Assembly: GCF_020907245.1 (NCBI RefSeq)
Contig: NZ_JAJJWH010000038.1
Coordinates: forward strand, 344 to 43,178
Direction of reading: 5' to 3'
Origin: Pontibacter harenae
GTDB lineage: Bacteria > Bacteroidota > Bacteroidia > Cytophagales > Hymenobacteraceae
Length of the DNA: 42,835 nt
The notes under the pieces were generated by a model. It was given only the letters and a program-made list of their open reading frames with translations. It made no database searches and was not told the origin of the DNA. The translations under genes were made by a program, and so were the position numbers. Below, in pieces: positions 8,121 to 16,340 of this stretch. Within the stretch, counting starts at the first letter, position 1. The number at the start of each line of letters is the position of its first letter.

Positions 8121-9458
8121 TTACCGCCTATCGAATAACAACCTCTCTCCTTTTTTGCTTTCATCGAAGTTGCCGTTTACAAAAGCCTGATGTCCTGACA
8201 CAAAAGTACGGGCAATAGTACTGCTGAACGTACGGCCTTCAAAAGGAGACCAGCCACATTGGTAGTAGGTATTTTCTTTGCTAACAGTATATGGTTTATT
8301 CAGGTCCACTAATACCAGGTCGGCCCAATAGCCTTCGCGTATATAGCCGCGCTCGCGGATGTTGAAAAGTATAGCTGGCGCATGGCTCATTTTCTCTACT
8401 ACCTTCTCCAGCGTCAGTTTTCCTTCTTTTACAAATTCTAACATTAATTGCAGCGAGTGCTGCACCAGTGGTACACCAGATGGAGCTTTTTTATACTTCC
8501 CTTGCTTCTCCTCCCAGGTATGCGGCGCGTGATCTGTGGCAATAACATCCAGTTTATCATCTAACAGGCCCTGTAGTAAACCTTTTTTGTGACGCGCTTC
8601 TTTTATGGCTGGGTTGCATTTAATTTGATTACCCAGAGTGTCGTAATCATCTTTATCAAACCATAGGTGATGTACACATATTTCAGCGGTAATACGCTTC
8701 TGCTCCAGCGGAATGTCGTTGCGGAATAGTTTCAGTTCTTCTTCGGTGGAGATGTGCAGAATGTGCAGGCGCGTGTTGTGCTTTTCTGCCAGCTTTACGG
8801 CCATAAAAGACGATTTAAAACAAGCTGCCTCGTTCCGTATTTCAGGGTGGCACTTCACTGGTATTTCATCTCCGTATTTCGCCTCATAAATGGCCATGTT
8901 GTCGCGTATGGTCTGCTCGTCTTCGCAATGCACGGCAATAGGCAATTTGGCTTTAGAGAAAATCTGCTCCAGTGTCGCTTCGTTATCCACCAGCATATTA
9001 CCAGTGGAAGAGCCCATGAATATTTTTATACCGCAAACAGTATTGGGGTTTGTTAACAGCACTTCAGCCAAGTTATCGTTCGTGGCCCCCATAAAAAAGG
9101 AGTAGTTCGCCAACGAATTTTCAGCGGCAATTTTATACTTATCTTCCAGCAATTCCTGTGTAGTGGCGTTCGGCACCGTGTTCGGCATCTCCATAAAAGA
9201 AGTAACGCCACCTGCCACAGCCGCCCTTGCCTCTGAGCCTATGGTAGCTTTATGCGTAAGGCCTGGCTCCCTAAAATGCACTTGGTCGTCTATCACGCCA
9301 GGCAGCAGATACAAACCTGTGGCATCAATCGTTTCATCGGCTTCTTCACTTATATCTTGTCCGATCTGTGCAATGCGCCCATCTTTAATCAGTACATCGG
9401 CAGTAGTTACAGTGCCTTCGTTTACGAGTTGTGCGTTCTTTATTAGGATAGAGTTCAT
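8121..9458 (-). CDS. pyrC: Dihydroorotase (class I type)
   Basis: Catalyses ring closure of carbamoyl aspartate to dihydroorotate in pyrimidine synthesis. The start at 9458 (MNSILIKNAQLVNEG, 445 residues) is preferred over a Met 13 codons upstream because it begins the amidohydrolase beta-sandwich directly. Amidohydrolase landmarks: DDQVHFREPG (residues 57-66), GIKIFMGSSTGN with the candidate carboxylated Lys, HCEDE, HILHIS and ATDHAPHTWEEK. The first zinc His of the usual HxH is Gln59 (QxH), a variation I believe is common in Bacteroidota members, so full activity is likely but not certain. Followed 12 nt later by a CPWCG protein. Confidence 0.9.
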   Translation of the reverse strand: MNSILIKNAQLVNEGTVTTADVLIKDGRIAQIGQDISEEADETIDATGLYLLPGVIDDQVHFREPGLTHKATIGSEARAAVAGGVTSFMEMPNTVPNATTQELLEDKYKIAAENSLANYSFFMGATNDNLAEVLLTNPNTVCGIKIFMGSSTGNMLVDNEATLEQIFSKAKLPIAVHCEDEQTIRDNMAIYEAKYGDEIPVKCHPEIRNEAACFKSSFMAVKLAEKHNTRLHILHISTEEELKLFRNDIPLEQKRITAEICVHHLWFDKDDYDTLGNQIKCNPAIKEARHKKGLLQGLLDDKLDVIATDHAPHTWEEKQGKYKKAPSGVPLVQHSLQLMLEFVKEGKLTLEKVVEKMSHAPAILFNIRERGYIREGYWADLVLVDLNKPYTVSKENTYYQCGWSPFEGRTFSSTIARTFVSGHQAFVNGNFDESKKGERLLFDRR

Positions 9459-9860
9459 TGGGCTAATATACGGGATGCGTGGCTTTATCAACAGCATAAA
9501 ACATATAATTTAAGCTTAAACCCGATATTTAGGAGCTTTCGCAGCTATAAGAAGCCTACTGGCAACAGATGAGTTGTAGCAACAGTAAATTAAGAGGATA
9601 CATATTGAGAAAAGTAGTAAATATGACAAAAGGGTAACAAGTTTGAATAGGAGGTAGAACCTAATTCCGTCAACTTAAAGGATTTTCTTACCATCTCGGC
9701 AAAAGGAGAGACCTAAATTGAAACGGCAAGGTTCTTAAAACTCAGATTTCTCCCGATGGTCGAAATGACATGCCCGCTTAAATTGGTGACATTGGGGTAA
9801 AACCCGCTTGGAAATGCTGCAAAGACGATGGAGACTACCACAATTGCAGGTGTACTGCGT
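9459..9860. other. Intergenic region with REP-like element, no gene seen
   Basis: About 400 bp between the pyrC start and the phosphatase stop codon, with no credible reading frame. Its middle holds an inverted pair of related ~24-nt sequences (9691-9713 and 9744-9768). The remainder should contain the pyrC promoter, but no TAnnTTTG match close to 9458 stood out. Confidence 0.5.
9691..9768. repeat. REP/BIME-like imperfect inverted repeat
   Basis: The plus-strand segment 9744-9768 (AGATTTCTCCCGATGGTCGA followed by AATGA) and the reverse complement of 9691-9713 (AGGTCTCTCCTTTTGCCGAG then ATGG) share a common pattern AGRTYTCTCC...GYCGARATG. They face each other across a 30-nt spacer. The motif resembles intergenic repeats I associate with Bacteroidota genomes (TCATTTCGAC...GGAGAAATCT). 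Whether it is multicopy in this genome cannot be seen here. Confidence 0.45.
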
Positions 9861-10187
9861 TTATAGCTCCCCTAAATAAGGTACTACCGAAGCTTTCAGA
9901 ATTTGGATAAGTTCAGCATCCATATAAGGATAATCATCAGGGATATCCAACATTATAATTTCTGTCTCCTGAGTGGCTAGAGCGAATTTTTCTGTAAGGC
10001 GCTGCTTGTGGCGCTTCTCCATTACAAACACCACATCAGCCCAGTACAGCTGCTTTTCGGTTACTTTTACTCTTGCCGATGGCTCCGTGCCAGCGGACCT
10101 AACGATGTGCAAACCGTTATTTTTAAATATTGCTTCCGCTGTTAAGCTGCGCTGCTTATTTCTGCTACAGATGAATAATATGTTCAA
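9861..10187 (-). CDS. Short low-molecular-weight protein tyrosine phosphatase family protein
   Basis: A 108-residue protein with the P-loop CSRNKQRS (Cys7, Arg13) directly after a buried beta strand, the CX5R layout of low-molecular-weight tyrosine phosphatases. The candidate acid is in IPDDYPYMD near residues 88-96, replacing the usual DPY loop. At 108 residues it is well short of the classical ~150 and fits the compact COG4551-like branch. The substrate may be phosphotyrosine or another phosphoester; this is unresolved. A LuxR-type HTH gene lies 77 nt upstream on the same strand; cotranscription is possible. Confidence 0.8.
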   Translation of the reverse strand: MNILFICSRNKQRSLTAEAIFKNNGLHIVRSAGTEPSARVKVTEKQLYWADVVFVMEKRHKQRLTEKFALATQETEIIMLDIPDDYPYMDAELIQILKASVVPYLGEL

Positions 10188-10264
10188 TTGCCTTGCTTCT
10201 TGTTAAGTTACTAGTTAGCGGCGGTAAAGCAACTTCTCAACTATTTGTTTCAGATCTGTTTTTC

Positions 10265-10474
10265 CTAAACAAGCACTCCTTCTCTGTAGGCCCAGGAAAT
10301 TAACTGGTAGGAGTCGTTAAGATTAAGCTTGCGCAACATCATGTGGTAATGTGCCTCTACTATGGCCTCACGTAATCCTAACTGTACACTTATTTGCCTG
10401 CAGTTGAGGCCTCCTTCTAGTAAACTGAGTATCTCAAGCTGTCTTCTGCTGAGCGGCTTCTCATTATGTCCCAT
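10265..10474 (-). CDS. Stand-alone LuxR-type HTH protein
   Basis: A 69-residue protein consisting of little more than a GerE/LuxR DNA-binding domain: LSRRQLEILSLLEGGLNCRQISVQLGL (about residues 8-34), then the recognition helix region VEAHYHMMLRKLNLNDSYQLISWA. No receiver, PAS or ligand-binding part is present upstream in frame, and the preceding 240 bp is AT-rich and noncoding. It could be a genuine single-domain regulator or a remnant of a response regulator. The position typically holding Thr/Ser-rich contacts (EAIVEAHYHMM) has an unusual Ala-His-Tyr. Target genes are unknown. Confidence 0.75.
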   Translation of the reverse strand: MGHNEKPLSRRQLEILSLLEGGLNCRQISVQLGLREAIVEAHYHMMLRKLNLNDSYQLISWAYREGVLV

Positions 10475-10676
10475 GGCAGTGGTAGTATTAAAATAGCAAC
10501 TAGAATATAATAGAAAACATAAAAGTCATGAATATTTAAAGCGTACACAATACCTATATTTAGGTATTTTACCCACATAATATTGTATTTATTAATCTAT
10601 ATATTCTGAGGCTTGATTATTTGTAGGTTGTAAGGCCTCAAAAACACCTAAAGCTTACTTTGCTATAAAATTCACG

Positions 10677-10684
10677 TACTTTTG
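10677..10684 (+). promoter_or_regulatory. Candidate -7 element of the helicase gene
   Basis: TACTTTTG matches TAnnTTTG 29 nt before the helicase ATG. A TTTG at 10659-10662 is only 14 nt upstream, too close for a normal -33 box, so only the -7 element is well supported. Confidence 0.5.
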
Positions 10685-10713
10685 TAGTATCATTTAAATT
10701 AAGACTTACAGAC

Positions 10714-12066
10714 ATGGCAGAAGAAGCAGAAGATCAAACAATCACTTTCGAAGATTTTAAGCTGAACAAGCAGTTGCTGAATGCCATAGAAGAAGCAGGC
10801 TATCAAAAGCCAACTCCTATTCAGCAGCAAGCTATTCCGCAGATAATGGCTGGCCATGATATTTTAGGAATAGCCCAGACAGGCACGGGCAAAACAGCCG
10901 CTTATCTGTTACCTATTATCATGAAGGTGAAGTATGCACAAGGCACAAACCCACGTGCCCTTATACTGGCTCCTACCCGAGAGCTTGCCATGCAGATAGA
11001 GGAAAACATTGGCTTACTAGCAAAATACACAGACCTGCGATACACAGCTATTTACGGAGGTCTCGGCCCTAAAACTCAGATATCCAAAATAAACGAAGGC
11101 CTGGACATACTGGTAGCAACTCCAAAGCGCATGATGGAGCTGTACCTGAAAGGCGAGCTGGTGCTAAAAGAGCTGAAGACGATGGTACTGGACGAAGCCG
11201 ATAAAATGATGGACATGGGCTTTATGCCGCAGATCCGCCAGATACTAGAGGTAATTCCGCGCAAGCGCCAGAACTTACTGTTTTCGGCTACTATGCACGA
11301 TAAAGTGATAGAACTTTCAGAAGAGTTCTTGGAATTTCCGACACGGATAGAGGTTACTCCACAGGCCACTCCTGTAGAAACCGTGAGCCAGGTGCTATAC
11401 CAGGTACCTAACCTACGCACTAAAATAGCCATGCTAGAGTACCTTCTGCAGGATAAAGAAAGCTTTAACCGTGTCATTATCTTTACCAGGAGCAAGAAAA
11501 ACGCAGAGAACGTAGCCAAATTTTTAGAACGAAGAGAGTACGGTGAAGTGCGCGCCATACATGGCAACAAAGGCCAGAATACTCGCATCAACTCTATGGA
11601 GGCCTTCAAAGGAGGTGAAGTTCGTTTTCTGGTTGCCACCGATGTAGCCTCACGCGGTATTGATATAACGATGGTGAGCCACGTAATAAACTTCGATGTG
11701 CCTTTTGTTTATGAGGACTACGTGCACCGCATTGGGCGTACAGGCAGAGCAGAAAATGTAGGTGCTGCCATTACGTTTGCTAACGAGGCGGAGATGTACC
11801 ACATACGGAAAATAGAAAAGCTGATTCGGATGCAGATACCTGAGGAGCCTATGCCAGCAGCGGTAGAGGTGCACGAAACGCCTTTTGAGGAAAAGCAGGA
11901 GATAGCAATGACGATCGACCATCTTAAGCGCCAGGCTAATCCAGATTTTAAAGGCGCTTTCCATGAAAAGAAGGCTATTCCCAAAGGAAAACCTACCAAT
12001 AGTAAACGAGATCCGAAAGCATCTTTCTGGCAAAAGACAAAGAAAAAAGGAAGCAAGAAGCGTTAA
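10714..12066 (+). CDS. DEAD-box ATP-dependent RNA helicase
   Basis: A 450-residue RNA helicase with every core motif in order: Q motif (PTPIQQQAIP, about 34-43), Walker A AQTGTGKT (54-61), PTRELAMQ, DEAD (160-163), SAT, then the second RecA domain with RGID and HRIGRTGR. The last ~75 residues are basic and Lys-rich (ending KKKGSKKR), the usual RNA-binding tail of RhlE/CsdA-like enzymes. Probable roles are ribosome assembly or RNA decay, with cold induction common in the family. The exact subfamily is not assigned. It ends in a strong bidirectional terminator. Confidence 0.93.
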   Translation: MAEEAEDQTITFEDFKLNKQLLNAIEEAGYQKPTPIQQQAIPQIMAGHDILGIAQTGTGKTAAYLLPIIMKVKYAQGTNPRALILAPTRELAMQIEENIGLLAKYTDLRYTAIYGGLGPKTQISKINEGLDILVATPKRMMELYLKGELVLKELKTMVLDEADKMMDMGFMPQIRQILEVIPRKRQNLLFSATMHDKVIELSEEFLEFPTRIEVTPQATPVETVSQVLYQVPNLRTKIAMLEYLLQDKESFNRVIIFTRSKKNAENVAKFLERREYGEVRAIHGNKGQNTRINSMEAFKGGEVRFLVATDVASRGIDITMVSHVINFDVPFVYEDYVHRIGRTGRAENVGAAITFANEAEMYHIRKIEKLIRMQIPEEPMPAAVEVHETPFEEKQEIAMTIDHLKRQANPDFKGAFHEKKAIPKGKPTNSKRDPKASFWQKTKKKGSKKR

Positions 12067-12112
12067 AAAAAGAAAGGGCCGATACTAAATAGTGTCGGCC
12101 CTTTCTTTTTTT
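12065..12112. terminator. Bidirectional terminator between helicase and membrane protein genes
   Basis: A long stem pairs 12065-12082 with 12095-12112 almost perfectly (GGGCCGA core with A/T-rich ends). Both strands end in T runs, so it can terminate the helicase message and the convergent gene at 12130. Confidence 0.9.
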
Positions 12113-12129
12113 CTTCAGATGACTCACAT

Positions 12130-12585
12130 TTAGAATAGTCCCACTGCCAGGTGTCGTAGTTCATATACTAAATAAGTCTGCACAAAGCTCCAAAGTATAG
12201 CACTCCATAGCATGTGCAGGAAAATTGTCCTCTTCGATGCACCGAAAACCGCCGCTACCACTGTACCTAGTATAGGTGTTAGTAAAAGCGGCGTCAGGAA
12301 GGCAACACCTACCACGCCAAAGCTTTTCCAGACCTTCACAATGTTTCTGCTCTTCTTCCCGAATACAGGCATTTTTTTCTGTCGCCTATAGTTGCTGTAC
12401 CATTTTGAGGCAGCCCTTCCTATGAAAGAAAATATGACCACACTTGTCATCATGCCTGCTGCTGTAAGCAGCGCTGTTTCCCAATAAGCCAACCCAACGG
12501 ACATACCTGTTACTGGTCCTCCAAAGAACTTGAACATACTGATCAGGTAAACAGACAAGCACTTAATTATCTCCTCTAACAACAC
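12130..12585 (-). CDS. Small integral membrane protein, Sm_multidrug_ex/DedA-like resemblance
   Basis: A 151-residue protein with about three to four hydrophobic segments (roughly 18-58, 90-115, 120-145) and a basic loop RAASKWYSNYRRQKKMPVFGKKS in the middle. The segment GVVGVAFLTPLLLTPILGTVVAAVFG, with Pro residues within a re-entrant-looking helix, resembles small multidrug-export and DedA-type membrane proteins, but similarity is too loose to name a transport substrate. An alternative start is MFKFFGG (17 codons in). The gene stands alone between two terminators. Confidence 0.65.
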   Translation of the reverse strand: MLLEEIIKCLSVYLISMFKFFGGPVTGMSVGLAYWETALLTAAGMMTSVVIFSFIGRAASKWYSNYRRQKKMPVFGKKSRNIVKVWKSFGVVGVAFLTPLLLTPILGTVVAAVFGASKRTIFLHMLWSAILWSFVQTYLVYELRHLAVGLF

Positions 12586-12621
12586 TTTAGTATTACATTA
12601 AATTTGGCACCACTATAAAAC

Positions 12622-12647
12622 AGCCCGCATCAATATATATACGGGCT
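12622..12647 (-). terminator. Possible terminator after upp
   Basis: Six-base arms AGCCCG / CGGGCT enclose a 14-nt AT-rich loop, followed on the minus strand by GTTTTATAG. It is 110 nt beyond the upp stop codon, and the short stem makes this a weak call. Confidence 0.4.
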
Positions 12648-12757
12648 AATTGCCATCGTAAAATTTACCTATTCCAATAAACCTATATAAACTTGTAGAA
12701 ATAAGGAGAGCAAAGTATAGCAGCCTCAAAACAGCTACATTTTCTTAATAGTTCAGG

Positions 12758-13414
12758 TTACACTTTCGGGCCAAAGGCCAAGTCACCCGCATCGCCCAAG
12801 CCTGGCACAATATAAAAATTCTCGTTCAGGCGTTCGTCCAGGGCACCTAACCAAACATGGGCCTCTGGTATTTCTTGCTGCACATGCGCTACCCCCTCAG
12901 GCGAGGCAATAGCAGCTGCAATATGCACTTGCTTGGGCTTTCCGTGTCGCAACATACCCTGGTAAGATTTCACTAGCGACCTGCCCGTTGCCAACATCGG
13001 GTCAGCCAGTATAAGTATTTTATCGTGCAAGTTGGTAGAGGCCAGGTATTCCATATTAATCTGCAGTTCGCTGTGTGCTTCTTCTACACGATAGGCACCA
13101 ACAAACGTACTGTAGGCTTTATCGAAATAGCTTAGCATGCCCTGGTAAAGCGGCAAACCTGCCCGCAGTATAGTAGCCAGCACGGGCTGTTCCTCCAATA
13201 GCATCGTCTGGGATTCAGCCAGCGGCGATTTAATAGTTGCAGTGGTATAAGGCAGCGTTTTCGAGATCTCGTAAGCCAATAACTCTCCCAGCCGCTCCAG
13301 GTTGCGACGAAAGCGAAGGCTATCGCCCTGCACGGTTACCTCGCGCAGCTCGGCCACAAAATGATTTGCTAAAGAAGGTGTTGCTGTTAAAATATGAAGG
13401 TTAGGGTTTCCCAT
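12758..13414 (-). CDS. upp: Uracil phosphoribosyltransferase
   Basis: Salvages uracil with PRPP to make UMP. The 218-residue length is normal. The PRPP-binding loop LILADPMLATGRSLVKS is present (about residues 134-150), and the C-terminal uracil-binding signature VPGLGDAGDLAFG lies near residues 203-215. R/ILRAGLPLYQGM corresponds to the family's flexible loop region. It is monocistronic, divergent from the RemB-like gene, with a TAnnTTTG element at 13442-13449. Confidence 0.95.
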   Translation of the reverse strand: MGNPNLHILTATPSLANHFVAELREVTVQGDSLRFRRNLERLGELLAYEISKTLPYTTATIKSPLAESQTMLLEEQPVLATILRAGLPLYQGMLSYFDKAYSTFVGAYRVEEAHSELQINMEYLASTNLHDKILILADPMLATGRSLVKSYQGMLRHGKPKQVHIAAAIASPEGVAHVQQEIPEAHVWLGALDERLNENFYIVPGLGDAGDLAFGPKV

Positions 13415-13441
13415 ACAAACTCAGGCTAATAAGTTAACTTT

Positions 13442-13449
13442 CAAAGATA
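13442..13449 (-). promoter_or_regulatory. Candidate -7 element of upp
   Basis: Minus-strand TATCTTTG is an exact TAnnTTTG match, 27 nt before the upp ATG. A partial -33 box (ATTG) lies about 21 nt further upstream. Confidence 0.55.
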
Positions 13450-13547
13450 CATAAGGTAAAATCGTCTCCGCAATATCTACCTGTATAAAAAAATATAGTT
13501 GCCTGTAACGCTGCACCCTCAGCAACTACTGTATCTGAGCAAATTGC

Positions 13548-13555
13548 TATCTTTG
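13548..13555 (+). promoter_or_regulatory. Candidate -7 element of the RemB-like gene
   Basis: TATCTTTG matches TAnnTTTG exactly, 51 nt before the ATG at 13607. The implied transcript begins just before the hairpin at 13572-13592. Confidence 0.55.
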
Positions 13556-13571
13556 CCGTAATTTTATTTCA

Positions 13572-13592
13572 AAAGGAGTTTCGCGCTCCTTT
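13572..13592 (+). promoter_or_regulatory. 5'-leader hairpin of the RemB-like gene
   Basis: Arms 13572-13578 and 13586-13592 (AAAGGAG / CTCCTTT) pair over 7 bp with a 7-nt loop, 14 nt before the start codon and downstream of the predicted promoter. It could stabilise the mRNA or mask the AGGAG sequence; it is not followed by a T run like a terminator. Confidence 0.35.
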
Positions 13593-13606
13593 CTTACAAG
13601 AACCAT

Positions 13607-15277
13607 ATGAAACATTTCTTCAGCGGATTGGTGGTATGTCTTGCAGCTGTTTCTACACTGCAGGCACAGGATGTATATGTGCCGTATAACCGCGATGTTT
13701 ACCAATTAATAGACCGCTATAGCATAAAGTACGGCGACCAACTGCCGCAACTACACACTAGCGTAAGACCAATAGGCAGACAAGAGGTAGCAGAACTAGC
13801 AGAAATTAGTGCCCGCAACGCCCGCACAGCCGCCGATCAGTTCAACACGGAATATTTGCTTAACGACAACTGGAACTATACAAATCAGGAAAGCAACCAA
13901 AGCAACAAACCTATACTCAACTATTTTTACCGAAACAAGACAGACCTCTTCCACTACGAGAACAAAGACTTCTCTGTGCGGATTAACCCTGTGCTGCACC
14001 TGGAGTTAGGTGCCGATAACCAAACAGACGGTATCCGCTACGTGAACACACGCGGTATACAGTTAGAAGGTTCTATAGATGAGAAATTTGGATTTTATAC
14101 TTTCATTGGCGAAAATCAGGCAAGGTTCCCAGGCTATGTGAACGACCGTATTCTGCGCGACAACGTGGTACCGCACGAAGGCTTCTGGAAACGGTTTAAA
14201 GAAGATGGATACGATTTTATAACGGCTCGCGGCTATATAAACTATGCACTGAGCAAGCATGTGGAGATACAACTGGGCCACGACCGCCACTTTATGGGTG
14301 ATGGTTACCGCTCGCTTATCTACTCTGACTATGCGCCGCCTGCCTTTTTCCTGAAGTTGAATACGCGTGTTTGGAAACTGCACTACATGAACCTGTTCCA
14401 GGAGCTAACGTCGGAGTTTGTCCGCAATGGCCCTGATCAGCTTTTCCCTAAGAAATACATGGCCCTGCACCGCTTAGGAATCAACGTTACGAACAACTTT
14501 AACATAGGCCTGTTTGAGCAGGTTGTGTTTGCCAGAGGCAAAGGCCGCTTTGAGTTGCAATACCTCAATCCAATTATTTTCTACCGAAGTGTAGAACAGA
14601 ACCTGGGCAGCGAAGACAATGCCATGCTTGGTGCCGACTTTAGATGGAATATACAGAACCGAGTGCAGGTGTATGGGCAGCTAATGCTAGATGAGTTTTT
14701 GCTGGGCGAAATAAGATCTGGTAACGGCTGGTGGGCCAACAAGCAAGCTGGGCAGATTGGGGCTAAATATATAGACGCATTCGGATTATCTAATCTTGAT
14801 TTGCAAGGCGAAGTGAATGTTATTAGGCCATACACTTACCAGCACGTAAACCAGTTCACAAACTACCAGCATTACAACCAGCCGCTTGCGCACCCAATGG
14901 GCGCTAACCTTTACGAGCTAATTGGTATTGTGCGCTACCAGCCACTCCCTCGCCTAAACCTGACCGCCAAAGCTATTGCCACACGTTATGGGCAAGATGA
15001 ATACAGCGCTGCCGACACAGTAAATTGGGGCAACAACGTGCTCTTGTCTTACATGGATCGAGCTCAGGAGTACGGCAACAGAATAGGCCAGGGCATAGCT
15101 ACAAACCAACTGTATCTCGACCTGACAGCTACTTATCAACTAAAGCACAATGTATTTATTGATCTGAAAGCTATACTTCGCAGAGAAGATGCCGAATTGA
15201 ATACATTGGATCAGAATACCACCTATGTGTCTGCAGCTTTCCGTTGGAACATAGCACAGAGGTTGCATGAGTTTTAA
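13607..15277 (+). CDS. Outer-membrane beta-barrel protein, RemB/Wzi-like
   Basis: A 556-residue secreted protein with a signal peptide (MKHFFSGLVVCLAAVSTLQAQ) and then alternating amphipathic strands rich in Tyr, Asn and Arg. It ends with Phe in HEF, as expected for a barrel C-terminal strand. The sections YNRDVYQLIDRYSIKYGD near the N-terminus and GHDRHFMGDGYRSLIYSDYA (about residues 224-243) resemble the Bacteroidota gliding protein RemB and Wzi-type capsule-assembly proteins. Which role applies here is not known. It is monocistronic, with a leader hairpin and its own terminator. Confidence 0.7.
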   Translation: MKHFFSGLVVCLAAVSTLQAQDVYVPYNRDVYQLIDRYSIKYGDQLPQLHTSVRPIGRQEVAELAEISARNARTAADQFNTEYLLNDNWNYTNQESNQSNKPILNYFYRNKTDLFHYENKDFSVRINPVLHLELGADNQTDGIRYVNTRGIQLEGSIDEKFGFYTFIGENQARFPGYVNDRILRDNVVPHEGFWKRFKEDGYDFITARGYINYALSKHVEIQLGHDRHFMGDGYRSLIYSDYAPPAFFLKLNTRVWKLHYMNLFQELTSEFVRNGPDQLFPKKYMALHRLGINVTNNFNIGLFEQVVFARGKGRFELQYLNPIIFYRSVEQNLGSEDNAMLGADFRWNIQNRVQVYGQLMLDEFLLGEIRSGNGWWANKQAGQIGAKYIDAFGLSNLDLQGEVNVIRPYTYQHVNQFTNYQHYNQPLAHPMGANLYELIGIVRYQPLPRLNLTAKAIATRYGQDEYSAADTVNWGNNVLLSYMDRAQEYGNRIGQGIATNQLYLDLTATYQLKHNVFIDLKAILRREDAELNTLDQNTTYVSAAFRWNIAQRLHEF

Positions 15278-15286
15278 ACCTACTCC

Positions 15287-15320
15287 TACCCTCTTCTGAA
15301 AACAGGAGAGGGTATTTTTT
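15287..15320 (+). terminator. Terminator after the RemB-like gene
   Basis: Arms 15287-15294 and 15307-15314 pair over 8 bp with a 12-nt loop, followed by TTTTTT. It begins 10 nt after the stop codon. Confidence 0.85.
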
Positions 15321-15385
15321 AGATTTACTGGATATTCGTTGCGGAGGAGCGTTCTTGCCAACAGCCACTTTGGTTCTGTTTAAAA

Positions 15386-16219
15386 CTATACTTTGGCTGG
15401 GGTAATCTTAAAACTTGGCTTGTAGTACTCCAGCTCCTCTTTTGTCCATTTATCTTCCAGGCTAATCATTTTGGAGGCATCGGCAAATACGGGAGGCTTC
15501 GATTTTAGTGTGATGCGAATAAAATGGTGGTTAAAAACTCCTAGTGCAGCATGCATGGGTTTTACATCTTTATGCTCTTCATGCCTTTTTTTACTGCGGA
15601 TAAATAGATCGAAATCTGCGGCTTGTATGCGCTCGTCCCACAGCCCCACTTTTTCAATACCTCTCCGCGTCATGATGACGGAGTTGCCTGCAAAGCCTTC
15701 TATAATGGATGTTCCGAATCTCTGATAACGCTGTGCACAAAACTTCTCCCAATTTCCGTACATCAGTTTCGCCATCAGTTTGAATGTAAAGCCATTGCGC
15801 GCAACAGCCCCCACAAAATTTTTAATGCCTTTCCAGCGCCTGCTGTACCGTTGCGTTTCCTCCTGTGTTTCTAGTCTTTCTATGCCGCAGGTAGTGATTA
15901 CGTCTAAATCATGCGCCTGCATCGTCTCCAAAATTTTGGCATCCCAATCAGTCGCCACTACAATATCGTTGTTCAGGAAAGCAAGCACATCGTATTTGGC
16001 AACTCTAATACCCTGGTTCTGGCAATATGGGTAAGAATAGTTCTGATCATTTTCGATAACCGTGGCACCCACACTTTTATAGTACTCCCTGCTCCCGTCG
16101 GTAGAGTTGTTATCGATAATTATCAACTCGAATGGGTTACGGGTATACTTCTGGAGGTTCTCGTAAAAAATCTTGTTTACCGCCAGTTGGTTGTAAACCG
16201 CCACTATAACACTGATCAT
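15386..16219 (-). CDS. Family 2 glycosyltransferase
   Basis: A GT-A fold glycosyltransferase. The start at 16219 (MISVIVAVYNQ) is used because it begins directly at the first beta strand; the frame is open upstream to 16324, but those residues are not family-like. The motif IIDNNSTDGSREY lies near residues 36-48, and AFLNNDIVV (about 80-88) carries the NND variant of the DxD metal-binding site. The C-terminal half contains GLWDERIQAADFDLFIRSKK, the acceptor-side acidic motif. It has no membrane segment. It is divergent from an MsbA-like exporter, so a role in surface glycan synthesis is plausible; donor and acceptor are unknown. Confidence 0.88.
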   Translation of the reverse strand: MISVIVAVYNQLAVNKIFYENLQKYTRNPFELIIIDNNSTDGSREYYKSVGATVIENDQNYSYPYCQNQGIRVAKYDVLAFLNNDIVVATDWDAKILETMQAHDLDVITTCGIERLETQEETQRYSRRWKGIKNFVGAVARNGFTFKLMAKLMYGNWEKFCAQRYQRFGTSIIEGFAGNSVIMTRRGIEKVGLWDERIQAADFDLFIRSKKRHEEHKDVKPMHAALGVFNHHFIRITLKSKPPVFADASKMISLEDKWTKEELEYYKPSFKITPAKV

Positions 16220-16251
16220 CAGAATAGAATTAATTTTGCGGGCGCAAAATA

Positions 16252-16259
16252 CAAAAATA
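16252..16259 (-). promoter_or_regulatory. Candidate -7 element of the glycosyltransferase gene
   Basis: Minus-strand TATTTTTG matches TAnnTTTG, 32 nt before the chosen start at 16219. It lies within the upstream extension of the frame, which favours the downstream start. Confidence 0.4.
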
Positions 16260-16340
16260 ACGGCAGAGGCGACTCGGCTAATTCGTGCGTGGGCATTGGA
16301 CGAAATATTGGTAACTTGCAGCAATTTCTATTAGTACTAC

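Noticed and set aside
11076..12056. Long minus-strand frames antisense to the helicase
   Set aside because: Typical shadow frames of a conserved gene; the plus-strand gene has all helicase motifs.
15140..15368. Minus-strand frames at the end of the RemB-like gene
   Set aside because: They overlap the coding end and the terminator hairpin, and have no recognisable content.
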